In this document: positions 45,301-54,083 of the stretch, piece after piece
How the letters are laid out: every line of letters starts with the position of its first letter
How positions within the stretch are numbered: the first letter of the stretch is position 1
NCBI GenBank assembly: GCA_046497075.1
Contig: JAWOGF010000050.1
Span: 25,262 to 89,261, forward strand
Length of the DNA stretch: 64,000 nt
Direction: 5' to 3'
Origin: Saliniplasma sp046497075
GTDB taxonomy: Archaea > Thermoplasmatota > Thermoplasmata > Halarchaeoplasmatales > Halarchaeoplasmataceae
Translations under genes and position numbers: made by a program
The notes under the pieces: generated by a model
Told to the model about the DNA's origin: nothing
The model's database searches: none
What the model saw: the letters and a program-made list of their open reading frames with translations, nothing else

Positions 45301-48300
45301 TCTCCGTTTTTCAGTGTGTGAATCCTCTCCGCAGTGTAATATGATTCTCCGTCTAACTTAATATGCACGTCATTACTTTCTGTTATGTCTATTTCGCCTA
45401 TCTTGTAATTCCCGTTTTGATCCGTAGTACTGGAAAACTCGTTGTCTGCTGTTACCGTTATTCCTTCTAGCGGATCTCCATTTGTATCATATACATGACC
45501 TTCTACTGTTGCATGGTCTTTACTTGTAATTGTGTCTTTCACTAATTTATTTGCGCCTTGTTTATCGTCTAAAGTGAAGGTGCCTCTTCCGGATTCAAAG
45601 CCATCTTTACTTGTAGAATAATGATATTCACCGATTTCCATGTCTTCTATAACAATTTCTCCATTAGAATCCGTGTAATACTCATCATCGGTCTCGATAA
45701 CATATACCTTGGCCTGTTCGACAGGTTCCATGTTGCCATCTTTTTTGGTTTCCAATCTAAATGTTACATCTATCGGTTTGAACACTCTAAAATCATAGTC
45801 CTGGTCTGATTCATTGGATATTACTGTGCGATTTACAGAATTATAATATCCTTCAGCTTCCGCACGGCCACTGTATACTCCTTTTTCAAGAGAAACTGAA
45901 TATCTACCATTATCATCAGTCACTGTAGTTTTCGAACTTATATGAACTGTTGAATCACTCACTGAGTTCTCTACTTCTTTTGTCCCTTCTGATGTATCTT
46001 CCTCAGTAAGATGGTATACGGTACCTGTGACGTTGAATGTTTTACTCTCTAAAGTCATATTCTGCTTAGTCAACCCGTTCACATCTACCGTAACAGCGGT
46101 GTTAAGAAAATCCTCATCGTCTGCTACTATCGTATACTGTCCATCTTCTACATCGAAGTAGTAAGAACCGTCTTCACCAGATGTTGTAGAGTTTACTACG
46201 TTTCCATCTTGTTTTAATGTGACCGTTGTGTCTCTGATAGCAACACCGTTTTCATCGACCGTGTACCCTTTTATTCCATTCAGGGTGGTTTGACCGCCTA
46301 CACCTAGATCGCTTAAAACTGTATCCATAACATCTGTTCTGTCTTGAGATGTGGATATTGCCTCAAAACCAAATGAGAAGTAGACTAGATCGTAGTCACC
46401 GCTGTATGAAACCGCTGAAACCTCGTCGCTATCATATGACATATACTGAGAAGCACCGTTAACAGCACTTATCGCCGACGGGTACTGTTGATTATCTGCT
46501 CCATCTCCACCGGATATACTGAATGACATATCTTGACCAGATATACTTCTAGAGCTAACACTATCGGTCTCAAAATTAGCTCTCAAGTAATTCCCATAGA
46601 ATGAAGAATCGCCAATATCATAACCTATATCCTGACCAGTTACGAACAGTTTACCACCGTTATCCATGTATTGTTGTAGATTAGATTGATCTGTAGAAGT
46701 TAGGGTTGAATCGTAATCATCACCTGTGAACCATATCACTGCATCGTATTGACCTAGAGTGCTCGAGGACGGACTTCCGTCTGAAGACACTGTCCATGTA
46801 TCATAATCATATCCGCTTAGAGCGTCCGTGAAGTAGCTTTCGTAGGTCTTACCGTCGTCATCATCGACTACGAGTATACTAGATGATGATGAGGAATCCA
46901 CTGATATTTCACTCTGATATGGCTCGAAATTATGTTTGTTGACTGTTATCTTAACATCTTCTGTAGTCTTAACTGTCAATTCAGCATGACCGGATGAGTC
47001 TGTTTTCTCTGTACTGAATACATTATCACCGGTTACGGTCACTCTTGCATCAGCTACTGCATTACCACTGGAATCTGTCACATCAACAGAAAGTGTATCT
47101 TGCCCAGCATCTATATTGCTGGTATGTGAGACCGAGAATGTGTCAGGAGTGTCAGTCCATATCGGTACTGCTGGATCGCCCATCAAGTTGAACATAAAGT
47201 AGTTGTCTCTATATCCTGATCCAGATGATGGAACTCCATTATCTTGGATATAATCTACTTTAGAATCCATTAAGGCACTTCCCTGTCTATAGTTCGATTC
47301 ATTGAATATCTGTTCATTGAATCTGTAATTTAATCCTGCATCTCCAGTTCCACCCTGATTGTAATTAGAATCGTATACGAACCCCCATGAAATTCTTGAA
47401 GCTCCAACGAAACCTATAGCATACTTTTCGACCGCAGCTTCAGCTAGAGAATCTCCTAAATCAGAATCAAACTCACCAACACTACAGGCATGAGCGAACA
47501 TCAGTGGCATCTTTTGACCATTTGTTGGTCGTTCGTCTGCTTCCCAATAATGCCCACTTCCAACAGTGCTGTTAACTGATCTGCTAATACCACTACTAGA
47601 TCCGTGACCTATCATATTAACGAATGTTTCTCCTTGGCCTATAGATTCATTAAAATCTGATTTCTTCAAACCATCATCGATGTCTGGGCCGATCTGATCA
47701 GGTTTTTCAGGATTCGCCGTATGAAGATGATCAAAAGTATATCCTTGGTCTTCGAAGAACATATCGTTCATATATTCTGTCCAATTATAGGTTCTCAATT
47801 TGGTCTTCAGTGTAGGCGTTCTATCCAAAATTCCGGATCCAGCAACCACACGATTAAACCAGTCACCAGAAGGGGGGTTCTTCTCGTATGTTAATATGTT
47901 ATCAACCATATCATTCATTTCCTGTTCCGTATTTGCTGGTAATCTTCCAACATCCGCTTCAGGATAGAAGTCTTCTTCTCCTTCTTCACCAAACTTACCA
48001 TCTTTGTCAGTATCCCAGTTGCCCGTCAATTCCCCATAAAGGAAATCGCTAGCTAGATCTCCGTCATCATCATGGTTACGTAAGTATGCTGTTGGAACAG
48101 TATCCACATCACCAGCCATCAGAACATAATCTATACCGTACTTGATGTAATAATCTTGTATGCATCTTCTAACCTTTATGAAATCCTCTCCATCACCGTA
48201 CTCAGAATAGATTTGATCCACGGTAACGACTTCGGTTCTCATGCCGTCTTCTTCTCTCCACTCGACGAGTGGTTCGATTTCTTCAGTGTAATTATCATGA

Positions 48301-48920
48301 GTTATTATCAAGTAATCCACTGATGACTCCGCCGCATCATCATTTGTAGTTCTGACCGAATATTCTCCGAAATTTTGTATCGTCTGTTCCATCTCGTAAG
48401 TCTCTTCATGTACTACTTGTGTATCCTGTCCATTGACGTATTCAACAAATATTTCAGCACTGTCAGCATAATAACCTGATTCTTTAACAGGCCTTATTGT
48501 CACTGTGATCACATTTCTTCCTCTCCAGTTACCCTGTGTATATACTCTCTCCGTAAAGTCATCCGCTGTAAAATCACCTACTTCGCTTTCTTCACCGTTC
48601 AATGGTTCGGGGGCCTTTGCATCAGGTACGTCACTTACATCGATCTTGCCTTTTAGGTTGTACTCGATATTCACGTCTTTAACCTCTGCATCACGTGGTA
48701 ATTCAAATGTGTACCCCTTCTGAGGCAACTTTTTATCACCAGGTAATCCGTACAAAGAAAATCCATCCATCTTTACGTAGTCCCCATCCCTCTGAGGCGA
48801 TGGAAACTCCACTTGAAATGACACTTCTTCATTATCCGTTGTAATCCCCACGGTTGCCGCAGGAATCAGGGAAAGAAGCATCATCCCTATCATTAGAGTT
48901 ATTACTATCTTTTTATTCAT
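42306..48920 (-). CDS. Giant secreted C25 (gingipain-like) peptidase with repeats, 2204 aa
   Basis: ATG 48920 starts a signal peptide (KKIVITLMIGMMLLSLIPAATVG). Residues ~200-600 are a C25 caspase-fold peptidase: YLIITHDNY, LMAGDVDTVPTAYL, the catalytic His439 in NMIGHGSSSG and Cys479 in FAHACSVGEFD. The rest is extracellular: many beta-sandwich repeats of carboxypeptidase-regulatory type (G-V-x-V-x...T-D-x-x-G-x-Y), and three homologous ~190-residue domains beginning near 683, 1228 and 1943, each with VIWFTGDDY, GQDIGY and ISGGDGADNQ, probably a Rossmann-like amidotransferase-type fold. There is no PGF-CTERM or membrane anchor; the last ~60 residues are polar. Likely digests proteins outside the cell. 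A TATA-like box lies at 48949-48960. Confidence 0.88.
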   Translation of the reverse strand: MNKKIVITLMIGMMLLSLIPAATVGITTDNEEVSFQVEFPSPQRDGDYVKMDGFSLYGLPGDKKLPQKGYTFELPRDAEVKDVNIEYNLKGKIDVSDVPDAKAPEPLNGEESEVGDFTADDFTERVYTQGNWRGRNVITVTIRPVKESGYYADSAEIFVEYVNGQDTQVVHEETYEMEQTIQNFGEYSVRTTNDDAAESSVDYLIITHDNYTEEIEPLVEWREEDGMRTEVVTVDQIYSEYGDGEDFIKVRRCIQDYYIKYGIDYVLMAGDVDTVPTAYLRNHDDDGDLASDFLYGELTGNWDTDKDGKFGEEGEEDFYPEADVGRLPANTEQEMNDMVDNILTYEKNPPSGDWFNRVVAGSGILDRTPTLKTKLRTYNWTEYMNDMFFEDQGYTFDHLHTANPEKPDQIGPDIDDGLKKSDFNESIGQGETFVNMIGHGSSSGISRSVNSTVGSGHYWEADERPTNGQKMPLMFAHACSVGEFDSDLGDSLAEAAVEKYAIGFVGASRISWGFVYDSNYNQGGTGDAGLNYRFNEQIFNESNYRQGSALMDSKVDYIQDNGVPSSGSGYRDNYFMFNLMGDPAVPIWTDTPDTFSVSHTSNIDAGQDTLSVDVTDSSGNAVADARVTVTGDNVFSTEKTDSSGHAELTVKTTEDVKITVNKHNFEPYQSEISVDSSSSSSILVVDDDDGKTYESYFTDALSGYDYDTWTVSSDGSPSSSTLGQYDAVIWFTGDDYDSTLTSTDQSNLQQYMDNGGKLFVTGQDIGYDIGDSSFYGNYLRANFETDSVSSRSISGQDMSFSISGGDGADNQQYPSAISAVNGASQYMSYDSDEVSAVSYSGDYDLVYFSFGFEAISTSQDRTDVMDTVLSDLGVGGQTTLNGIKGYTVDENGVAIRDTTVTLKQDGNVVNSTTSGEDGSYYFDVEDGQYTIVADDEDFLNTAVTVDVNGLTKQNMTLESKTFNVTGTVYHLTEEDTSEGTKEVENSVSDSTVHISSKTTVTDDNGRYSVSLEKGVYSGRAEAEGYYNSVNRTVISNESDQDYDFRVFKPIDVTFRLETKKDGNMEPVEQAKVYVIETDDEYYTDSNGEIVIEDMEIGEYHYSTSKDGFESGRGTFTLDDKQGANKLVKDTITSKDHATVEGHVYDTNGDPLEGITVTADNEFSSTTDQNGNYKIGEIDITESNDVHIKLDGESYYTAERIHTLKNGEVATQDFYLLSKDGDVQQDVLLVEDAGDKTSSYKSYYTDALEKSDWSYTEWDVPNQGSPSLDRLDSYPVVIWFTGDDYQTTLTSTDQDNLASYMDQGGNLIISGQDIGYDIKDTSFYSDYLKADFVTDAVDSRDVNGQGYSFGISGGDGADNQQYPSEIDPVNGATEYASYGSDKTAGVTYDGDYNLVYLAFGYEAIDDEVTRNDFMEEMLNDVKPEVEEPPQINMTVVDQSGDELDHVSGTVYQYVSGEEQFMTEISAIEREPIRHVPAGKQINVHVSKDGYLTTVKEISPLETGEFKDVTIEMEEEQTKGTIKGTAWESSDQTNGLAGVTVRALAPGFPSDIVINETTTDEDGTYFMEARDSVEMLEFSKEGRETINKENITVEVGETVEVDAVLPPLGNGTLKGYVKNSDSDPISATVSLPGYGEKQTDRSGYYRYQDISEGTYNVTFSVSGYIDVTKQVGIVQGDTRWLNETMEGIAIIKGYVTDNTGEEVKEAQITIGDNQTETDYHGEYSMNVTSGNNTMQLKAEYHQDTTVNFSIEESKTKFMNVTMLQNTSVIGGVFEEDLNGMNKPVTGANVTLYDDQDNVLDETQSGLGMEAPFEFKVNPGTYTVKADDDEKTDTVEGITITENHYEDITLVIEEPEPGIAEGYVEDDYGVAVDDAHVYVEGTDHSDHTDSDGHYKMEGITEFDQLDMQITAEKDGYESESKSFGVNSSETTWTNFTLEEVSTQGILIVDDDDGDSYESYYTEAVEAAGYGYELKQSSELSQGDLQDYTAVIWFTGDDYQNTITSTEQGIISNYLDNGGKLFISGQDIGYHLDDNGDNTFYNDYLHASFNADDSGETAVNMNGKEYSISGGDGADNQDYPDEIDPINGGSEYASYPGGYWTGPQGAAVEYSGEHDVIYFGFGFEAISSSEDRNAVMEDVLSDLTVDQTQTTNKQDIETLNRDHIRELHRDNIVSLHSDTDVKEHLSINQIATSIEHDIVRSIKKIKPF

Positions 48921-48966
48921 TAATACCACTTGGATGGGGCAAAGGGGGTATTTATAAAGGATTTGT

Positions 48967-48980
48967 CTACAATTTTGTAG
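48967..48980. promoter_or_regulatory. Palindrome between divergent peptidase and regulator genes
   Basis: CTACAA-TT-TTGTAG is a perfect 14-bp palindrome, directly upstream of the peptidase's TATA box (CTTTATAAATAC, minus strand, 48949-48960) and just before a plus-strand TATA-like AATATATAATA (about 48984-48994). Good position for an operator controlling both genes. Confidence 0.5.
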
Positions 48981-49047
48981 TGGAATATATAATACAGTTG
49001 TAAAAGGGGAAAATAAGATATAACAATTCGAGATATACTGGTCGACG

Positions 49048-52000
49048 ATGATACTCTGCTCCTATTCCGATAAGATACTGATCCATCTTTACGGTCAGGA
49101 TAAGTACCTAGATTCATTAGTTGTACCGCAGAAACTATCTCAATCGGGGATCGCTGAGTATATAGACTCTGATGTCCCTTATGTGAACCGATTGTTAAAG
49201 AAATTGAAAAAAAATGATCTCGTTAGGTCCGATAAAAGAAAGGTGAGTGAGACACAGAGGAAAAGGAAGGTCTATTTCCTAACTGATAAAGGAAAAAGAA
49301 TAGCTGATAAACTGATCTCCGATCTAGAAGAAGAGGATGTGACCCTAATAAAAGGTAATGAGGAGAGAGAAGTAAAGATTAGGAGTTTGGACGAACACCT
49401 GGATGTAGATAATCCTATAATGTTTACTTTGAACAATATGGATGAGGAAGACAGATTGATACCTGAAAAAATAAAAACACCGGAAAAAGATATCTTCGTA
49501 GATAGGGAAGAGGAGAAGGATTCGTTAAAAGAATGTCTAGATATAGTGCGTAATCATGGAGCGCGAACAATATTCATTAAAGGGAAGGCTGGAGTAGGAA
49601 AAACAAGATTTGTAATGGACCTGGAGAGCTATTTTAAATCAAGAGGTTTCAAACTGCTAGTTGGTAAATCATACTACGATACGATAGACCCATATCATCC
49701 ATTCAATGATGCTTTTGAAAAAATTCTAGATGACAACGAGAAAAAAAATCAAGTGCCAGGTGTCAATAGCTCTTCCAGCACGTCCAAAGAAACCAGAGAT
49801 AAAAATTTCTTAGACTTTCAAAGGAGGGCAAAATTCTATGAAAGTACAAAATGGGTCAAAAAGATTGCATCTGAACAACCCCTTGTAGTTTTTCTAGACA
49901 ATTTACAATGGTCAGACAATGCGACACTTAGGTTACTCCATTACATGACAGATAACCTTGGAGAATCACCTGTACTTTTCATAGGCTCCTACAGGCCTGA
50001 AGAGGTATTCTCCAATCACCCACTGATGGATATAAAACGTAGGATGTCTAGAAGGTCGTTGATCAAAGAGATAGATATAGATAGATTTGATCTGAGTGCC
50101 ACTCAGAAGATAATCGAATCGGTAATAGGTGTAAAAGGTGTACCTGAAGATTTTGTAGATAAGATGTACGAGGAAACGGAAGGAAATCCGCTTTATATAA
50201 AGAGATCCTTAAAAACGTTACTCGAGGCAGGCAAGGTCGATCCGTTAAAAAATAAATACCCTAAAGAGGAAATAGAGCGGATCAATCTAAAGGTATTTAG
50301 ACGTATAATTAAAAGAAGAGTTGAAAGACTCCCCCAGAAAACTAAGAATATAATTCAGGTGGGAAGTGTTATCGGAGAAAAAGTAGATTTGAAATTACTA
50401 TCGAAGGTCTTGGATAAAAATGAGTTTCACCTCCTAGATATCATAGACACCCTTCTAGAAGCTGACCTATGGTATGATGAGCCTTCCAAAAATAGATTTT
50501 CGTTCTCCCATAAGGTAGTACACGATGTGGTTTACGAGAATATCAATAAATCAAAAAGGATCAGGGTGCACAAGAAGACCGCTGAAAGTTTAAAGGAACT
50601 TGAAGAGGACCATTTAGACGAATATTTCGCTGCACTCGGTTACCACTATGAAAAATCTAGACGATTTAGGTCAGCGATGAAATATTATCAAAAAGGGGCT
50701 GAAAAGGCAAAGGATATCTACGCAAATGAAGACGCACTGAAGATGTACGAAAAGGCTCTTGATCTAGAGGAAAAGGTAAGTACGGAAGATAGTACAAAGA
50801 TATCTCTATTAGAAAATATCGGTGACGTTCATAAAATGTTGGGGAGATATGAGGCGGCCCGTAATTATTACAATAAAGCGCTTAAAGGAACTAGTGACTC
50901 AGAGATAAATCAAAGGTTTTATAGAAAGATAGCTGACACGTGGGAAGAACAGAGTGATGTTTCTAAGATCATTTCAGCGACTGACAAAGGGCTTTCTTTA
51001 GAGGGAAAGACGAATGAGGAGACATGTAAACTTTTGAAGAACAAAGGTTGGGCTTATCTCCGTAAAGGCGAATATGAAGAAGCCTACAGGTACTTCGAGG
51101 AAGAAAAAGAGATCGCAGAGAATTTGGAGTCTGAAGAGGATATATCTAGAGCATTACACGATCTAGGAACTTTGGAGTATTACAAGAATAATTTCGATAA
51201 AGCGGTCGAACTGCTCAAGAGATCGATCGATATAAGAAAGGATATCGGACTCAAGAAGGGTCTGTCGGCCTCTCTTAATAATCTAGGGATGGTTTATTTG
51301 AGGGGGGGCGATCAAAAAGAAGCATTAAACCACTGGAAAGAAGCATATAGAATCAATGAAGATACCAATGACAGATCAGGGATGGCACATTCTCTTCACA
51401 ATATCGGCATAGTATATTTGAACCAAGGAAATCTTGAAGAAGCCTTAGATAACTATGAGAAAAGTATAGAGATCAGGAAAAAGATCGGTGATAGATCTGG
51501 AGAAGGTGTTTCTCTAGGAAGTATCGGTAACATCTATGTCAAAAAAGGGGAGATCAAAAAAGGACTGGAATATTATGAGGAAGCATTGAGTATATTCGAG
51601 GAGATAGGGGACAAACTCCGTATCTCTACGTGGCTGGCAAACAAGTCTGATATCTACATCGATAAAGGAGAACTAGATAAGGCAGAGGAGCATCTCCAAA
51701 AAGGTTACGATAGATCCCGAGAGATAGGCAATGAATTTAACAAAGGTTTCATCATGAATAAGCTTGGGGTGGTATATAGAGAAAGAGGGGAGTTGAGCAA
51801 GAGTATCAAGGTACACAAGGACTCGATAAAGATGGGGGTAGAGATAGAAAACGAAGAGCTATTGATGTCTTCTAAAGTAAACCTTGCAGATGACTATTTG
51901 GGAGAGGAAAAAGTAAGAAAGGCTGATGACCTGTTAAAGGGACTAGAAGAGTGTATTAAAGAGATAGATAACAGGGAGACTGTACTAGATTATTACAGGG

Positions 52001-52248
52001 TAACAAGCAAATTTTACAGAATCAAAGAAGAATTAGAGAAGGCAGAGGAGAGGCTGGAAAGTGCAGTCGAGATCGCTGATAATATCAATGATAAACGAAA
52101 AAAAGCAATATTGGACTTCGAATCCGCATTGCTCCTTAAGAAAAAGGGAGAGGTAAAGCGTGCAAAGGACGTATTTCAGGACGCTTTTGATGCTTTTGAA
52201 TCGATGGGGTTGGACTTATGGTCGAAAAAAGTAAGTAAAGAGATATAA
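49048..52248 (+). CDS. HTH - AAA ATPase - TPR signalling regulator, 1066 aa
   Basis: Residues 1-100 are a winged-helix module (SQSGIAEYIDSDVPYVNRLLKKL...VYFLTDKGKRIADKLI). Residues ~145-450 are an AAA_16/STAND ATPase with Walker A GKAGVGKTRF (179-188), Walker B PLVVFLDNLQWSD near 280 and an EGNPLYIKR motif. From ~520 to 1050 there are about a dozen TPR units (for example AARNYYNKALKG, EALDNYEKSIEIRKKIGDRSG). This is the MalT/AfsR-like layout: TPR sensing, ATP-driven switch, DNA binding. It diverges from the C25 peptidase gene and is a natural candidate for its regulator (inference). A second TATA-like AGATATAAC lies ~28 nt before the ATG. Confidence 0.88.
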   Translation: MILCSYSDKILIHLYGQDKYLDSLVVPQKLSQSGIAEYIDSDVPYVNRLLKKLKKNDLVRSDKRKVSETQRKRKVYFLTDKGKRIADKLISDLEEEDVTLIKGNEEREVKIRSLDEHLDVDNPIMFTLNNMDEEDRLIPEKIKTPEKDIFVDREEEKDSLKECLDIVRNHGARTIFIKGKAGVGKTRFVMDLESYFKSRGFKLLVGKSYYDTIDPYHPFNDAFEKILDDNEKKNQVPGVNSSSSTSKETRDKNFLDFQRRAKFYESTKWVKKIASEQPLVVFLDNLQWSDNATLRLLHYMTDNLGESPVLFIGSYRPEEVFSNHPLMDIKRRMSRRSLIKEIDIDRFDLSATQKIIESVIGVKGVPEDFVDKMYEETEGNPLYIKRSLKTLLEAGKVDPLKNKYPKEEIERINLKVFRRIIKRRVERLPQKTKNIIQVGSVIGEKVDLKLLSKVLDKNEFHLLDIIDTLLEADLWYDEPSKNRFSFSHKVVHDVVYENINKSKRIRVHKKTAESLKELEEDHLDEYFAALGYHYEKSRRFRSAMKYYQKGAEKAKDIYANEDALKMYEKALDLEEKVSTEDSTKISLLENIGDVHKMLGRYEAARNYYNKALKGTSDSEINQRFYRKIADTWEEQSDVSKIISATDKGLSLEGKTNEETCKLLKNKGWAYLRKGEYEEAYRYFEEEKEIAENLESEEDISRALHDLGTLEYYKNNFDKAVELLKRSIDIRKDIGLKKGLSASLNNLGMVYLRGGDQKEALNHWKEAYRINEDTNDRSGMAHSLHNIGIVYLNQGNLEEALDNYEKSIEIRKKIGDRSGEGVSLGSIGNIYVKKGEIKKGLEYYEEALSIFEEIGDKLRISTWLANKSDIYIDKGELDKAEEHLQKGYDRSREIGNEFNKGFIMNKLGVVYRERGELSKSIKVHKDSIKMGVEIENEELLMSSKVNLADDYLGEEKVRKADDLLKGLEECIKEIDNRETVLDYYRVTSKFYRIKEELEKAEERLESAVEIADNINDKRKKAILDFESALLLKKKGEVKRAKDVFQDAFDAFESMGLDLWSKKVSKEI

Positions 52249-52772
52249 GAGCGGTTATCATTCTATTGAGTGAACGTGTACAGATAGGGTGAGATCCCTT
52301 GAGTTCCTGGATATCGTTGACGCAGTCGCCTATCAGCAACAATATGACCATGGTTCTTGAGGAGATCGATATTGTGATCAGAGTTATTTACGATGATTAC
52401 CTAGACTTGCCAAAAGAGACATCGATGAAAGTGAGTAGGAACCACCTCAACGTGCTGGACGATCCGGGACCCTAGGTAAAGATAAAGTCTCTAGGAGACT
52501 GTGCGGGGCCATCATACAAATTTGGATCTGCACAAGTAATAATACCCTCTTTTCTTATTTTTTTTAAGTCACTCATATTTTTTATTAAACAATTGATTGA
52601 GCAAGGAAGAGAGATGAGAAGGAGTCGGGCTAGGATTTTAGAATCCCCTAGAAAAAACTTCAAAATACTACAAAAGATCATACTATGCTAAATCAGTTAA
52701 AAGAAATTATTTAATGTTTGCCTGGTATATATTTCGATAGTTTTTTAATCCCTATACCTATTTACCACTAAA
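52249..52772. other. 524-bp stretch without a convincing gene
   Basis: Short frames exist (one from ATG 52344) but show no family, ribosome site or coding bias. One perfect hairpin AGTCTC/GAGACT with loop TAG lies at 52487-52501 and an imperfect one near 52631-52650. It may be eroded coding DNA. A promoter for the UbiA gene is expected near 52730-52750. Confidence 0.4.
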
Positions 52773-53786
52773 ATGATAAAGGAGTACCTTAAACTCTCAC
52801 GGCTTTTTAACATGGGTCTTACAGGAGTAGCGCCGATATTCGGTGCCCTAGCCATGTGGAATGTCGGACGCACGTCGATCCTTGGCGTTATAATACTCTT
52901 TGTTATCGGCTGTCTTTCTCACATATATGGTTTTGTGCTGAATGACGTCATAGATGTCGATATGGACAAACTATCGAGTGACCTGAAGGCAAGGCCTCTA
53001 GTCAGCGGAACGATAACGAGAAGGGAGGCTACCTACTTTGCGGTTTCAGCGATGATCTTATCCTGGATCTTAGCTCTATTCTTCTACGAAGAGCTTTGGC
53101 GATTTTTAGTAATCATTTCGATACTGATCCTTGCAGATTTCCTCTCAACGATCTATAATTTCATTAGCAAAAAATACCCAGGGATGGATATATTTGTGAC
53201 AGGTGCCGTCTTCTTCCTCATAATATTCGGTGGGGCAACCGTATCAACTGAAAAATTATTCTCGACTCCGATCCTGTGGATAGTAGCTTCTATAGGTAGT
53301 ATACAGGTGTTGTTCATGAACATGATAAACGGGGCCTTGAAGGATATAGACCACGACGCGGAAGGTAGTGGTAGAACACTCGCGATCCGATTAGGAGCGA
53401 AAGTGAGTGATGAAAAATTGATCATCCCCAACGCATTCAAGATCGCCGGTTACTCCATTGAAGGGTTAAGAACCGCTCTAGTGTTTCTTCCTTTCGTCAT
53501 TCTATCAGAGCAGTTCTCACTTCTGTCATGGCAGATAGCCCTCCTACTAGGCCTCACGGTGATAACATTCTATCTTATCCATACGTTGTTCTCCCTGGAT
53601 AAATTTGTAAGAGGAAAAGTCAGAAAGAAGATAGGTATCATCGTTATCTTCATGTACGCGTCGACGCCTGTGATGCTCTATTCTCTGCATCCCTATATAA
53701 TATTGATAGCGCTCGTCCCACCACTATGGTTCCTATCCAGTAACACTTTCCTACACTCATCAGCATTCGAACCTGAAACCATGTGA
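52773..53786 (+). CDS. UbiA-family prenyltransferase (copy 1)
   Basis: 337 aa, eight to nine spans. First Asp motif NDVIDVDMD (57-65), second KDIDHDAEGSGRT near 188, the Mg-diphosphate sites of UbiA enzymes; KARPLVSGTITRREA follows the first motif as usual. It transfers a prenyl chain to an acceptor in the membrane. Candidates are ether-lipid (DGGGP synthase), quinone or carotenoid C50 chemistry; the sequence alone does not decide. Its last codons lie inside a direct repeat whose second copy sits 3.1 kb downstream. Confidence 0.9.
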   Translation: MIKEYLKLSRLFNMGLTGVAPIFGALAMWNVGRTSILGVIILFVIGCLSHIYGFVLNDVIDVDMDKLSSDLKARPLVSGTITRREATYFAVSAMILSWILALFFYEELWRFLVIISILILADFLSTIYNFISKKYPGMDIFVTGAVFFLIIFGGATVSTEKLFSTPILWIVASIGSIQVLFMNMINGALKDIDHDAEGSGRTLAIRLGAKVSDEKLIIPNAFKIAGYSIEGLRTALVFLPFVILSEQFSLLSWQIALLLGLTVITFYLIHTLFSLDKFVRGKVRKKIGIIVIFMYASTPVMLYSLHPYIILIALVPPLWFLSSNTFLHSSAFEPETM

Positions 53787-53974
53787 AGATCACAGCTCCT
53801 CCGATAGCTGTACGACAGAGTCCACTACAAAATCCATGCTGATTCCAGATGATTTTATACAATCGCCGACCATGTAAAGACCTTCTACGGGCGGTCCGAA
53901 GTCGGCTTTTCATTATCGATCGTCTTCGCAACACCGTTCGGATGGTGGATTTTCAGCTGGATAGCAAATTTCAG
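53739..53974. repeat. ~236-bp direct repeat, copy 1
   Basis: Contains the last 15 codons of the UbiA gene and a degraded end of a CrtI-like gene. It aligns with 56871-57106 at about 90% identity by eye (offset 3132 bp), with one single-base deletion near 53894. Confidence 0.85.
53791..53974 (-). pseudogene. C-terminal fragment of the CrtI-like oxidoreductase gene
   Basis: The minus strand ends SSGISMDFVVDSVVQLSEEL, a diverged copy of the intact gene's SSGIGMNCAVDSAVQLSEEL at 56922, with the stop in the same place. A 1-bp deletion further upstream breaks the frame and nothing of the remaining ~400 residues is present. Dead copy produced by the duplication of the UbiA/CrtI junction. Confidence 0.75.
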
Positions 53975-54083
53975 GCTATAGGGACATAAGGTCCGACATT
54001 TCTTGGAAAGCTAAGACTACATGTAAGTATATCTGTCCTTATAAAAATAGAGGGAAAATTGAAAATGGGTTGTTATCTCATGC
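53975..54083. other. Spacer between the repeat and the surface-protein gene
   Basis: About 110 bp with no gene; it holds only an A/T-rich run near 54040-54060. Confidence 0.4.

Noticed and set aside
52344..52566. Short plus-strand frame in the gene-free region after the TPR regulator
   Set aside because: No ribosome site, low-complexity end and no similarity I recognise; recorded only as possible eroded coding DNA.
52472..52681. 69-codon minus-strand frame before UbiA copy 1
   Set aside because: No start context or family; it crosses a hairpin and the A/T-rich spacer.
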